Shown here one piece after another: positions 33,690-45,899 of a stretch of 64,000 bases of DNA; within the stretch, counting starts at the first letter, position 1, and every line of letters begins with the position of its first letter. The stretch comes from Adiantum capillus-veneris (lineage: Eukaryota; Streptophyta; Polypodiopsida; Polypodiales; Pteridaceae). Where the stretch lies: NCBI GenBank assembly GCA_014529385.2, contig CM043946.1, positions 22,064,577 through 22,128,576 on the forward strand, in the 5' to 3' direction. Made by a program: the position numbers and the translations under genes. The notes under the pieces were generated by a model that was given only the letters and a program-made list of their open reading frames with translations, was not told the DNA's origin and made no database searches.

Positions 33690-36627
33690 TTAAGAGATCT
33701 CTCTCTCATCCTCGCATAACTCAGCATAACTTCCTATATCTATATAGAGCTCTCCGTTTAAACACATATCCTCTGTTTCGTCACCGCATTGTTGTGCGCT
33801 TTTCAATTGGTTGTGCAACCATCTTAAGCTCATGAAGGTTGGTAGGCTCTCCAGAACCGTCGAATAGTGCATCGGTGGTCGTCTTCCCTGTCTCCACTCG
33901 ATTCGTGCCCTTTGTCGCTCTTGCTTTGCATCCTCATATTGTGAAATCCACTTTTGCATCACTGGATTGTGAAGCATGCAAAATCGGTTGATTTTAGCCT
34001 CTAGATCTTCCGTCATCTTCTTCTCAACACCGAGATTGCACATGACAATCCCAGATATGCGCTCATCATCTATGGTTCTCCATAGCGTGTCCCGGGCTTT
34101 ATCAAATCCGTCTAGCCACTCTCCAATGTACACTAGGGACTCTGATACCAACCAACCTTCTGTCATGCTACCCTCCGGACGTGCCTTTTGACGCACATAT
34201 CCCTTAAGCGTTTTCATGAAACGTTCTAAGAAGAACATCCATCTAGAATGAACTGTGCCAGCTATTTCCACCTCATCAACTATGTGAACAAGAAGATGCA
34301 CCTGAATGGTTAGCATTGTAGTAGGAAAATGTTTCTCAAACATGTACACAAGCTCCACACCATTTAGTTTGGCGAATGGTATGGAGTCTACATTGATCTC
34401 CTTTTGTGAGATCCATTGCACCAGCTTTGCAAGTTTGTAGATTGTGTTACGGATGTCGAGAGAAAAACATCCCTCAATGGCAACCGGTAAAATAAACTGT
34501 AAAGTATGTGCAGCAATGATATTAAAGTCCACATTTTATGCAATGATATTAAAGTCCACTATGAACGTACCTGACACATTTTATGCCAATCGTGTGACTT
34601 CAAACCGGTAAGCTTTCCTTCTTTAGTAAAACACGTTCGGAGCGAGTGCATTACGCCAGTGGGGGTCCGCAAAGATCGAATGGTCTCTTTTACTTTGCGT
34701 TCTTGGGCTCCTGTGAAAATCCATGGTGCTTTAGGGAGTTTTATCGATCCATCAGACGCTGTTTGCGGCCAATATTGCTCCATACGATCCACATTTCTAA
34801 GGTCAACTCTGGCTCCCAAAGTATCTTTCTTGCCGGTCAGATGGTCCCATAGTAGATTATCCACATTCTTGAATATGTGCATTGGATCGAGCAAGTGATT
34901 GATCATGAGTCGGGGCCAGTATGGTAACTCGTACCATAGAGATAGTCTCTTCATCCCTGGAGGCAATCCGTCATCTCACATCTCCTTCTGCTCTAACCAT
35001 GCTTGTGCAGACATCCTTGGTGGCTCTCTTCCCAAAAAGCCGTCGCATAACACATGATTCTCTAGAAGATACGCTTGATGACCTTCGTAGATTTGCTTCT
35101 TCAGTGAGGGTGCCCTACGTGCATTCAGTCTAGGTCCACATGTGACACATGCTCTGTATCCGCTTGTTTGAAGCCCTGCATGTATACACATGATAATAGA
35201 TCAACTATGGGAAAAAAAAAGATTTATTGTGTCTGAGTGAGGAGTGTCAATAGATCACCTGAGCATTCTGTTAGCCCGGGATAGTCATGCATGGTCCACA
35301 TTAGAATGCCTCTGATCAAAGCATTCCGTCGTCCTGTGTGTTGGCTCATATCCACCACCTCTATGCCAATCCACAATTGTTGTAGCTCTTCCAATAGTGG
35401 ACGAAGATACACATCCATATTCCCCACTTTATATCGCCCTGGCACAATCAAGCTTAGCCATAGGTGCCCCTTCTTCGTAGTCAACCACGGGGGAATTTTT
35501 TAGTTGACGATGACAACGGGCCATACACTGTAAGATGTTGATCTTTGACCAAATGGATTTACGCCATCCATAGCCAGGCCTAAGCGCAAATTTCGAGCTT
35601 CCCTGGCAAAATCCGACCATGTTCCATCTATATGTTTCCAGGCTGCGCAATCTGCAGGAATTCGTAGCACACCATCCGAAGATTTATTCTCCTCATGCCA
35701 TGATGCTAGGGCGGCCATGGACTTACATTCGAAGAAATGCTTGATGCGAGGAAGCACAGAAAAATGTCGCAAAACCTTTTGTGCAATTTTTGTCCCGTGG
35801 AGATCTACTCGATATCTTTCGGAATCACATTTCGGACACTTCTCCATGTCTATGTATTCCCCTCTGAAAAGAATGCAGTCATTAGGACAAGCGTGGATAG
35901 AATTGTAATCCATCCCCAAGTTTCGCAAAATCTTTCTTGCTTCATCTCGGGAATCTGGCATCACATTGTCAGTTGGTAGTATGTGCTCTTTAAGCAATCT
36001 ACACAACATAAAAATACGATACAGTCGTGTAAAAATCTATCAGATCATTATACATTTAGAGTTTTATTAAAGTAAACTAATTGTAATAGATCACCTGAAA
36101 AGCGTTGTGATGCTAGTGTCACTCCATCCAAACTTTGCCTGCATGTTGAGAAGAACCAGGAGTGCTTTCAATCTAGACATACGTGCTCCATTATACAATG
36201 GCGTATCGGCTTCACTTTTCATATCATCATAGATAAGCCTTACTGAATCCATGATCGTCTCGATCATTTCATCAATCTCGGGCTCAAACATTGCCTCGTT
36301 GGGAATGTGCTCTGCATGATCATCCCCCGAGCTGTCAGAGGCTACATCTTGTGGCCTCACATATCCTCCTTGACCAAAGCGCCTGCGAACACGTCTATTG
36401 GGTTGCAAGATTGCTGCTTGTTGGCCAGCGTCAGAGTCCAACGAGTTGTAATTGGCAACAACTTGATCTATAATAGATGGATCGAACTCGCCAAATTCGC
36501 GAACGTGCTGCAAAGAAACACGTCTTGTCCGTCGCACAGCATGCTTGCATTGATTACAAGGACATAAGACCCTCGTTGAGAGATAGGTGTTTCGGTTGGA
36601 CGGTCCCACATCCTCGTCACTACTCAT
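33690..36627 (-). pseudogene. CACTA-E2 transposase (tnp2: Transposase_21 + DUF4218), broken
   Basis: Exon 1 is 36627-36095 (MSSDEDVGPSNRNTY, CPCNQCKHAVRRTRR), with an open CGA where E1 has TGA. Exon 2 starts at 35998 after TTGTGTAG and carries MDYNSIHACPNDCILFR, KCPKCDSERYR, RHFSVLPRIKHFFECKSMA and LGLAMDGVNPFG. At 35500 TAC has become TAA inside VIVNY. Then come DVYLRPLLEELQQLW, VTCGPRLNA, LLDPMHIFKNVDNLLWDHLTG, and DUF4218 (TKLVQW-like to SRWMFFLERFMKTLKGYV, about 34210-34530). After QCGDE the sequence jumps to TEDMCLNGELYIDIG, so the DUF4216 exons present in E1 are deleted. Without the stop it would be the catalytic transposase. Confidence 0.9.
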
Positions 36628-36687
36628 AATGAGGATAAATCTTATAACCTGGACAACAAATTTAATATTCTATTGGCATTCTTCGTC

Positions 36688-36690
<3 letters not shown>

Positions 36691-36761
<71 letters not shown>
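36691..36761. repeat. (TC)n tract between tnp2 and the small divergent frame
   Basis: A 71-base uninterrupted dinucleotide run. Plant promoters often carry CT-rich stretches, and here it sits midway between two divergent start codons. Confidence 0.95.
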
Positions 36762-36763
<2 letters not shown>

Positions 36764-36781
36764 ACCTCACATTCTCTAGTC

Positions 36782-36910
36782 ATGTCCAATCGCCGCACAC
36801 CTCGGTCTAGAGGTGCACGGAGATCAGAACCACCGGGTTATAATCTCGTCTTTATTGGTCAATACCTATATTTGTGGGTACAAGAAATCTACACACCCAC
36901 GTCTACATGA
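36782..36910 (+). CDS. Small conserved frame of CACTA-E2 (42 aa), divergent from tnp2
   Basis: ATG to TGA, 43 codons, opening MSNRRTPRSRGARRS and ending EIYTPTST. The N-terminal half is Arg/Ser-rich and basic; the second half is hydrophobic (LVFIGQYLYLWV). It matches the E1 copy at 52007-51879 almost exactly. The first 27 residues recur in CACTA-C, D and F. No known domain is recognised. Confidence 0.4.
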   Translation: MSNRRTPRSRGARRSEPPGYNLVFIGQYLYLWVQEIYTPTST

Positions 36911-37141
36911 TACTGCATGTAGTGGACAAAACCCCTTTGCCTCTTCTCTAGCTGTAGCACTTCACAGCATCTTAACATCTTTTCACAGTAGATCTTTTCA
37001 CTGTTCGTCTAACTCTAAACCCTAAACCGTAAGTAATTCTTGCGTGGACTCGATCTAACGTAAATAAGCGTAAATCTAAATAAACGTAAATCTAACTAAA
37101 AATAAACCTAAATCTAATTTAACGTAAGTCTACATCTAACC

Positions 37142-37304
37142 TAATCTTTAACGTCTTTTGGGATAGTTTCCTACGACGTTAAAACTCTCTTCTTCTTGTG
37201 TGTGTGTGTGTGGGTAAACCTAAATCTTTAACGTCTTTTGGGATAGTTTCCTACGACGTTAAAACTCTCTTCTTCTTGTGTGTGTGTGTGTGGGTAAACC
37301 TAAA
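37142..37304. repeat. Two tandem 80-bp copies
   Basis: The block from TAATCTTTAACGTCTTTTG to GGGTAAACCTAAA occurs twice with an 80-base period. A third, partial copy lies near 37927-37990. E1 has a single, changed copy near 51295-51340. Confidence 0.9.
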
Positions 37305-37486
37305 TAAACCTAAGTCTAATCTAATATAACATAAATCTAAATCTAACGTAAATTATGTTATATTAAAAACAAAGAGCTAAACTAACAGGGATTATAAGAA
37401 CCTTAAAACTGATTTAACACATAATTTTTCACATAACTCGGCAAGAGTTGGCATTCTCATCACTAAAGATGTGAGAGTTAACTTAC

Positions 37487-37791
37487 GACGGTGACGCTGC
37501 CTCATCTCCATCCACATCTGACGACAGCAATTGGCCCTTTAGACCGTTCTTGCTCTTGTTACTAACTTTGAAGTTGCTGTTGAATGACTAGAGGTTGTCT
37601 AGATGGTCATTGTGTCAGGGATGTAGTGACTCTTGCCGCCCTGAAGATCCACCTTCTTCCCTATCTTCTGAAGACATTTCACCAGTACTTTTGGATCAAC
37701 GGATCCCACCATGAGTGAAGGCAGCAATACCCTATATTCCATTGAGGGCTTTCTTCACCCGCTTCATGCAGGCATCGCAGTCTATGGAGAC
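37487..37791 (-). pseudogene. Captured HMA-domain (HIPP-like) gene fragment in CACTA-E2
   Basis: The minus strand reads VSIDCDACMKRVKKALNGI, then a stop and GIAAFT. After a frame change it continues GSVDPKVLVKCLQKIGKKVDL and GGKSHYIPDTMTI, and further on SFNSNFKVSNKSKNGLKG. CDAC fits the metal-binding MxCxxC of heavy-metal-associated domains, and VDP...L...L...GK is the usual end of that fold, as in heavy-metal-associated isoprenylated plant proteins. The fragment stops at CCGTC|GTAAGT, a good splice donor. Transposase genes do not contain this domain, so it was probably captured from a host gene. Confidence 0.65.
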
Positions 37792-38169
37792 CTAAATCTA
37801 ATATAATATAACGTAAATCTAAATCTAGCGTAAATAAACGTAAATCTAGTTAAAAATAAACCTAAATCTAATCTAATTTAACTTAAATAAACCTAAATCT
37901 AATTTAACGTAAGTCTACATCTAACCTAATCTTTAACGTCTTTTAGGATAGTTTCCTACGACGTTATAACTCTCTTCTTCTTGTGTGTGTGCGCGTGTGT
38001 TGATGTGTGTGCCAATAAAAAGAGATAAATGGTATAACCTTTCTATCACCCATGCCAAGTATGATAGATTGATTATGCCATTTCCCTCTTGAATAATAGG
38101 TCTTGAGTTCAACTCCTCGTCGGCTAGATCTTTAGTTCTTTTAATTTTAATTAGTTTCCTACGACGTTA

Positions 38170-38408
38170 AATTAGTTTCTCTCTCTTTCTCTCTCAATGT
38201 GTGTGTGTTTTTTTGGATCGCATGCATGTTTTCTCTCTCTTTTCCTCTCTCAATGTGTGCGTTTTTTGTTTATGCATGTTCTCTCTCTCTCTTTTCCTCT
38301 CTCAATGCGTGGGTTTTTTGTTTATGCATGATCTCTCTCTCTTTTCCTCTTTCAATGTGTGTGTGCATTCTTTGTTTATGTATGTGTGTGTGCATTTTTG
38401 TTTATGTT

Positions 38409-38452
<44 letters not shown>

Positions 38453-38566
38453 AACACTATGTGTGTGTATGTGTGTGTGAGAGAGAGAGAGAGAGGGAGA
38501 GAGAAAGAGGGGAAGGGAACATGAGAATGAGGAGAGGGAAGGAGCATACCTGGCTCTCCTTCCTCT

Positions 38567-38606
<40 letters not shown>

Positions 38607-38611
38607 AGAAG

Positions 38612-38642
<31 letters not shown>
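38170..38642. repeat. Microsatellite-rich head region of CACTA-E2
   Basis: Four repeats of a unit with TTTTCCTCTCTCAATGTGTG and TTTTTTGTTTATGCATG (about 38180-38400), then (CT)n, (GT)n and (GA)n. It is mirrored in E1 at 50630-51090. Confidence 0.9.
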
Positions 38643-38649
<7 letters not shown>

Positions 38650-38737
38650 GGTTACCTGCTCCGTGCTTGAGGGCGCCGAAAAACTCAGATCTGAGATCTG
38701 AGTTTTTGGGCGCACTCGGTTATTTTTTTTAGCCCAG

Positions 38738-38799
38738 CCGGCGTCGCTATGAGCGTCGCAAATTTACAAAGAAATTTGCGACGCTCATAGCGACGCCGG
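38738..38799. other. Perfect 28-bp hairpin in the CACTA-E2 head
   Basis: The left arm 38738-38765 and right arm 38772-38799 are exact complements around a six-base loop (ACAAAG). Each arm contains GCGTCGCTATGAGCGTCGC, two copies of the subterminal motif. Transcribed, it would fold into a long stem. Confidence 0.9.
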
Positions 38800-38845
38800 G
38801 AATTTTTTTTTTGAGCGTCGCTAATATGAATAGCCTCTTGTAGTG
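38800..38845 (-). repeat. Head terminal repeat of CACTA-E2
   Basis: GAGCGTCGCTAATATGAATAG is followed by CCTCTTGTAGTG, the exact complement of the tail terminus. Confidence 0.9.
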
Positions 38846-41491
38846 CATTTTTTAATCAAATTTTAATAATAATTTTGGTATGGTCGACCCAAAATTTCTT
38901 TTCTTGTTAAATCTTCCTCCAATTGTGGAAGTTCTCCAATACTTCCATGTCATGGCAATGTCGTTTGCACCATAATTTTGCTTCACCTGAGAGCCAAAAC
39001 ATCCCAAAAATGTCTTGGTGCAAGTGCGGTGGATTGGTAATCATCCAAAGCTTCAATCCTTACTTCCGCATCCTTCTCAATATCACCACTCTTTCTTTTA
39101 AAATTTGTGGTTGCATTTGTTTGAGCAACAGTTTCTTCTCCTAGATGTCTATATAAATAGCATCGTTTATAGGGTTTTCCAATATAGGAGTGATTTGAGG
39201 GTCCCCCTAAGTGTACACATATATTAACATGAATGTTTGTAGAAACTCAAAACACCAAGTTATTTTCCAATCTTAGACTTATTCAGTCCACTAAAATCTC
39301 AATCATATGACTTAATGATTCATGTTTTATCCAATCCATTAAAACTCAATCGCATGAGTTAACCAGCCATTACTTGTCTCAATCACATGACTTAACGAGT
39401 CATTACTTATCCAATCCACCAAAACTCAATCGCATGACTTAACCAGTCAAATAATTATTTTTTCAAAGAAAAACAGCTGAATCTTTTTTTCATAAAATCA
39501 TCAAAATGTCATATAGGGGTCTAAAAACTCTTCAACCATAACTGTGATACACATCACTTGACATGCCATAAAATTTTGGTGGTTCATGATATGGGTCTAA
39601 AAAGCGATACACACAAGGAAGCTCAAGTAGCCAATGAATTGTTTTCCTTAAAGTTCGGTCGAATGCGATTGAATAACAACTTGATTGGCTGGGATGACTG
39701 ATGTCACTTTGCCACAAACCCATGGATGATGGATTTTGAGTCTAGCAAAGGCCATGACAATCAACGAGCCTTCATAAAACTGAAAGTGTCAAGTCAACTT
39801 CAATGATTCACTCCACTTGATTTGGTGTAAGTCAATTTCCAAGTGTTCAATGTGACGTGCTCCAATGGAAAAGGTTTATCCAAGAACCCAACGACTGATA
39901 TATAACCATGTATTTTGTGGATCAACATTTATATGGGATGCAAAAATCTTGTCAAGAATGCAAAACACATTCTCTTGAAATTCACAGATTGGTGATTGGC
40001 AAGGAGTGTGATATAATGAATTAAAGACATTTAAACAGTTGGTGTCCATAAATTTATGCTACAAAACAAACAGATAAAATGTCAAGATATGTAGTCGTGC
40101 ATTCAACCCCAAGAATAGTGCAAAATATTGGGAAACCAAACTTTAATACTAAGGCTTGAATATCAATTGTGAGGTCCCCAAACTGGAAGATTGGGACAAC
40201 TTGATATTTATCCTCTATTTATTCTCAAGTTCCATCGATGAGGGTCCTACTACGATTCCACAAAGCAAAGGATATAAGCAACACAAGAGAAGATGGCCTC
40301 TATCCATTGCGAGCGTGGTTGTAAAATTCATACACCAAAATCCAGGTCAATAACTAAAAGGATTCTAGCACGGATGATAAGTCTTATATCATAAAGATAT
40401 AAAAATCTCATTTACATACTTAAGGTCTATAAACAACGCCCTTTTTCCACGTTTAAGAGGCACAGCCGTCATTCATAAATCCTTAATGTAATATGAGACT
40501 TATACTTAACTAAATAATAGACTTGTGAAAAGTACTTGAAAAATTATTTGGATACTAATCTCACTTTTCACACCGCACTCACCCGTTCTTCTTGTATTTA
40601 AATTACTACGACATCTTTTACATATACAAAATAGGGATCTTTAATTAATATTAGACACATGTTCTTTCATACAACCCTTCAAACGTCACCAAAACAATTC
40701 TTTCTCAAATGTGGTCTAATGAAAAAAATCCTATATCTCAACAAAAATAATTACACAATTTTCATACGATTTGTTGCTACCCACGGGCTTTCTTTGTCTA
40801 GCCAATAGAGACTTTGCAAAGGATTTACTTATAAATGCTAGCTGCAAAATTTGCAAACTTTTCCAATCACTAATGGAAAGGGACATCTTGCTAATTGCAA
40901 AGACATCTTACTAACCACAAGGGACAAAAACAAATAACCTGAACTTATTCGAGCTGCTAACCGCAAAATCATCTCACTAATCACGAGTTCCATCTGGAAA
41001 CAAGCTAGATATCCTTTCAAGAAATGTTTTCTTTCAAGGGCTCCTCAAACATGATTAACTAGCTCCTAATATCAAACTGAGACAATTTCTCAAACAGTAA
41101 CCATTTATCAATCAATTTTGTCACTACTCTATAAAACCATATGCTTGTTTCGTGTGATATGCTCACATTTCTTGGACGGCATTAAGGGAATTCCTAAGCT
41201 TGACATATTGGGTCAACATGTATAACAATGCAAAATTATAAATGCATCTTATTGGATTAGCAACTGAGAGAGAGAGAGGGGGGCGGGGGAAGCTTTGTCG
41301 TGAAAAGTAGAGTTATGGCTTCCTTGCTTGCCAAGAAGATGACGTGTGAGTAGGGCAAGACCGATGAGTGGTTGCAGGTGACATGTGTAGAAATAAGGTG
41401 TATACAAAGTTGATGAAGGCTTTAATAATTGGAAGTAGTTCACACCTGAGGTTGTGAAGTGAGCATCTCATTTTTTATGTGGTTAAATAAG

Positions 41492-41527
<36 letters not shown>

Positions 41528-42949
41528 TTTATTATAGAAACTCTCTAGAACAATGTGGATGCAAAGACATTCTTGTTTGTAGATGCCAAGGATTCATAGA
41601 AAACGAGGAGTTCATAAGAGACTTTTCATCTAGTACATGGGAAGCTTTAACCCGAAAGAACAATTGAAACTTAAGCTTGTTCTTGGGAAGGTGGTTGAAA
41701 AGACCACGAGAAGGAAATTAAATAAACTAAATCAAGGGAAAGAGAAAAGACGGGAGAAATGAAGTGTGCCTTCACCCGTGCTCTCCTTTGTCAAAGGCTT
41801 CAACGTTTGTCCTTTTGCTCACAATCTTCACGGATTGAAGAGCACATGATGCCTATTGCGGTGAAGTTTTTGTATTCAAATTTTAAGTATAATAATTTAA
41901 GATCTCCATTGTGTCTTCTGTATCAAATTCTCTTGTGTTGTACATATTTCTCTCACTGGTTTAATCCCACAGCCATCAGCATGGTGCTGACCCGACTTAC
42001 TAACCAAACATAAAATCCCTCGACAACGGAATGTTGGCAGTCAAACCAAATAAGCGCCCTTCGAGTCAACCCCTTCATTTTTAGCCCAACTTTTTATATC
42101 TATTATTTTTTGTAAAGCTTTGTAGTTATATGAGAGACTCTTATTTTATTCAGATCATCTTGAGTCTCTCTGAGCTACATCCTAGTTGTATAATTTATAA
42201 ACAGTTTGAGCCTTGTAAAGTCAGTCTCTAACCAAGAGTGCCCTAGGTATAAGCTTCAATTTGTAAAGTGGAAAAGGGGAAAATTATCATTATCAAAGTT
42301 AGAGTTTGAAGCATACAACTAAGAAGGGCTACTCTCATGCATCTCGTAATCTTCATATCTTGGGCTCTAGTAATCACAATTTGATTTCAAACCTTGTAGT
42401 GTGTTCCTTTTCTATTTCTCTTTCATTCAAGTATATTCATTTTCATTTGTGTTGTGGTTTATTACTATGCATTGGGACACTAAGTCTTCTATTTGGAGAA
42501 CGTTAATGACTCTTTCTTGACATTCCAACCATGGGAGATGTTTGTAGACCCTAGGGCGAACTTTTTGGTATGTTCTATTGCAGTTTCCATAACCTTGATC
42601 ATGATGGATTGTGATTTTAGTACCTCCTCAAGTTGCAACCAAACTTAGTGTCCCTTAGTGTCTTAGACCTTCTCCCAAAGTTTTGTAGCATTTAGACTTC
42701 GTTTGAGTGCCAAAATGCATTGACTACCATGTGCGATAAAATAGGACATAGGCAAATTGCTAGATCCAAGAGTGATAGATTTGCAGGTGCTAGAGATATC
42801 ATCATTCTATAGGTTTACTTATTTAGGTTGACACCCTCAGAGAGTCTTTGTGCCCCATCCGAGTTTATTCTTTGAGTATTGACATCATGTTAGTGCTAGA
42901 AAGTTATGATATAGATGTCGATCACAGTAACTCGCTAACACCAGCATCA
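38846..42949. other. No recognised gene; old repetitive DNA
   Basis: Short frames here show no family signatures. 39280-39450 has three or four degenerate copies of CCAATCCAYYAAAACTCAATCGCATGACTTAACCAG. (GA)n tracts occur at about 41263-41280 and 41496-41525. A copia-like continuation may reach down to about 42950. Confidence 0.45.
39280..39450. repeat. Short tandem repeats, about 60-70 bp period
   Basis: ACTCAATCGCATGAGTTAACCAG, CTCAATCACATGACTTAACGAG and ACTCAATCGCATGACTTAACCAG recur with TTATCCAATCCA between them. Confidence 0.75.
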
Positions 42950-45760
42950 TGAAGACTTAATTTTTAACCTATTCCATTGGAGTAGAAATAGGTTTGCATT
43001 CCTCAAGGCCAAACTTATGTAGTAATGTTTGTATGTAGCTCTCTTTACACAAGGAAATACCCCCATCACACTACCTAGAGTATATGTCTAGATAATGATG
43101 CAAGAGCCCCAAGACTTTCATTTTGAAAGTAGCATTCCTTGAATTGAGCAAGGTGTGTCTCATTCGGTTAGCAAAGCATCCACATATAGAACGACGATGA
43201 TAAATAAATTACTTTGATGATTGACATAGACTGTGATTTTTTTTTGGGCTGTTTTGAAAGACCCGTTTAACCAGATGACTTTCAGCTTTCTCATACCAAG
43301 CACAAGGAGACTGCTTGAATGCATACAAAGCTTTCTTACATTTGCAAACTTTATCTTCTTATTCTTTCTTGAAAAAGCCATAAGGATGTGATATATAAAC
43401 TTCCTCAAATATATCACCATTCAAGAAAGGTGAAACAATGTTTGATTGATGTATATTTCATTCAAAATGACCTACCAATGCACATAGAAAATCCATAGTA
43501 GTCATACAACAAGAGGGAGAAAACGTTTCTTCATATCAACGCCTTTTTTGTTGTGTATAACATTTTTGTTACAAGTCAAGCCTTTTGGTGATCAATCTCA
43601 GCATTTGGCTTATGTTTGAACTTGTAAACCCACTTTGTATTAATGGCCTTTTTGGCAATAGGCAAATCACATAGATTCGATGTGTCATTTTTTTATAAGT
43701 GCATCATATTCTGATTGCATTATAGCCATCCAGTCTTCTGGATTATGTGCTTCATCAAATGAAAGAGGTTCCTCCTCATCACATAAATTAGAAATATTCA
43801 AAGCATAACAATTTGATGCATACATGGAAACAACTTGAACAAGCAGAACTCGATATAGGTGCATCTAACAAAGTATGCACTATCCATTTTAGCATACCTC
43901 TGGCCTTCTCATTCTAAAGCCTTTTTACATCAATTACATCATGTACATCATGTAAATTTGCATGAGAAATAGGCTGATCTATACCATTTTCAAAATTTCC
44001 CATCGGCTATATATTTTCCTCATTGGAATTTATGTTCAAGTTTCCACCATTTAAAACATGCAAAAACGTATTATAAATGTTGTGTGAGCTTACATTACTA
44101 CCATTGGTACATGATAGCAAAGGTTGAAGGAAATATTCTACACACAACATCTCGAGAGACCAAGATACGTTTTGTTTTCAGATGGTATAACTTGTAACCT
44201 TTTCTTTTAGTACTATAACCAACATAAATGTATTTAACACCCTTAGCATCCAATTCTTTATGTTGCATTTGTGGCACAAAAGCATAAGTTAAGCAACCAA
44301 AAATGTGCATGAAAAGATGGATTTTTGTCATGCCATGCTTCATAAGGAGTCATAGACTGCAAGGATTTGGTAGGACACCTATTAAGTAGATATGTAGCAC
44401 AAATCATAGCCTCAAGACACAGAAAAAAGCATTAGGGAAAACTTGGACTCTTAAAGGGGCCCTATAAGGAGATTTGACTTTGCCTCTCTTGTCCAAAGTG
44501 GGCAACCCAGTGAACTACATAAACGCTTTGTCAAAACCCTATCAACCAATATATCATTGGAAAGATATTAGAAAGTAGGTTCTAAATCCCCAAACTCCAA
44601 AAACTTTGGAGTTGATTTGTAGAAGTTATGGGCTCCCCATTTAAGCTAAAATGTGGGGAGATATTCCATTTATAAGACAGAGTTGTCAGTTAAAAAAATG
44701 GAATCTTCTAGAATAAAAGGAATCTGATGGCAGGATATATATCAATGGATAGATCTCGATGAGTACATTCTAAATCCAAATTTTGATTTCATTTATAAGA
44801 AATTTAATGTGCACACATTTTGGACAAGACGGAGAAAGTGAAAGTCCTCCCCTAATGTGGCAAAGCTTGACTCTTGACTATACACCATGCCATCTCCACA
44901 AGCACTTCTTTATTCTTTCAACAACGCTATTTTGTTGAGGTGTATATGGAACTGAAATTGGTGCTTTATCCCACAATTATCCAAAAATGTATTAAACTCA
45001 TGAGACATATACTCCCCCCCTTGATTTGAATGGAGGGTACCATAGTACATTTAGAGACAATTTTAGCCATAGCCAAAAATTTCTTGAATGGGATGAACAC
45101 TTCAAATTTATCTTTTAGTAGATATGCCCATGCATTCCTAGAGTAATCATCAATGAAAGTCATGAATTATAGGTAATTGCCTAAGGATGGAGTTTTCATA
45201 TGCCCACAAATATCAAATATGCTTAAGTTGTAACCTACATGTAGCCCTTACTGACCCATCGGTTGGAAACTTTGACATTTCATCTTACCGTAAATAAATA
45301 CTTCACAAACATTCCTAGAAGGTGCTTCAAGTGGTAGCAACGAAGCAACCATATGGAGGTTTGAAAATGCAGCAAACTAGAAAACTTTAGATGCCTAAAA
45401 CATGCATGCCAAATTTTTTCATCTGAACAACTACATTTGCAAAATTTTCCCCACATTTGTTATACAAAGTGAGCTTATAAAACCCACGACACAAAATTCC
45501 AAATGCAACTATTTCATCACCAAAATTAAGATGAATTGTACATCTACCATTCATAAATTTGACAACAAGACCAAGGATAGCAAGTGCATATACAAATAAG
45601 AGGTTCTTTTTTATCCATGGCACATAAAGTGCATCAACAAGTGTGAAATAATTACCATTTGTAGTAGTTAGAATCAGGGGATCATTAAGCTACTACCTAA
45701 GAAGACTTTCCTTGCTTCCTTAGTTGACTAGAGACCAATCACAATGATGGGTATTATGTA
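42950..45760 (-). pseudogene. Decayed Ty1/copia pol (protease-integrase-RT remnants)
   Basis: Minus-strand pieces: a pre-integrase stretch (MPWIKKNLLFVYALAILG, CTIHLNFGDEIVAFG, 45387-45623), integrase MTFIDDYSRNAWAYLLKDKFEVF (45095-45163), integrase C-terminus HIFGCLTYAFVPQMQHKELDAK and YIYVGYSTKRKGYKLY (44180-44310), RT pieces (FKQSPCAWYEKA, VCKCKKALYA near 43270-43360), and LLHHYLDIY with TLLHKFGLEECKPISTPME (42970-43110). The order fits copia. Many frame changes and stops show great age. No LTR is recognised. Confidence 0.8.
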
Positions 45761-45899
45761 TAAAATGTTAGCTAAGGCCATTGTTGCCAGAATCTCTTCA
45801 TTCTTGAGAAAAAACACCCATGAAGCTTAATAAGGCTTTATTGGGGGTAGATCTATCTTAGAGAACATATTAACAATGCCTATATATGAGGGTTCAAAT

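Larger units (their letters stand above)
31475..38845 (-). mobile_element. CACTA-E2: full-length CACTA element, 7.37 kb
   Basis: It starts CACTACAAGAGG (31475) and ends CCTCTTGTAGTG (38845), a perfect 12-bp inverted terminal pair. CAT lies on both sides (31472-31474 and 38846-38848). In minus-strand order it holds the head subterminal region with a long hairpin, microsatellites, an HMA-domain fragment, a small divergent frame, tnp2, a Transposase_24 gene and the tail. It is very similar to E1 throughout. Its tnp2 has a nonsense codon and lacks DUF4216; its second gene is intact. Confidence 0.95.

Noticed and set aside
38040-38145. tRNA- or SINE-like stretch (GTCTTGAGTTCAACTCCTC resembling a B box), also at 51150-51250
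   Set aside because: No matching A box at the right distance and no cloverleaf; GAGTTCAACTC is largely a self-complementary word.
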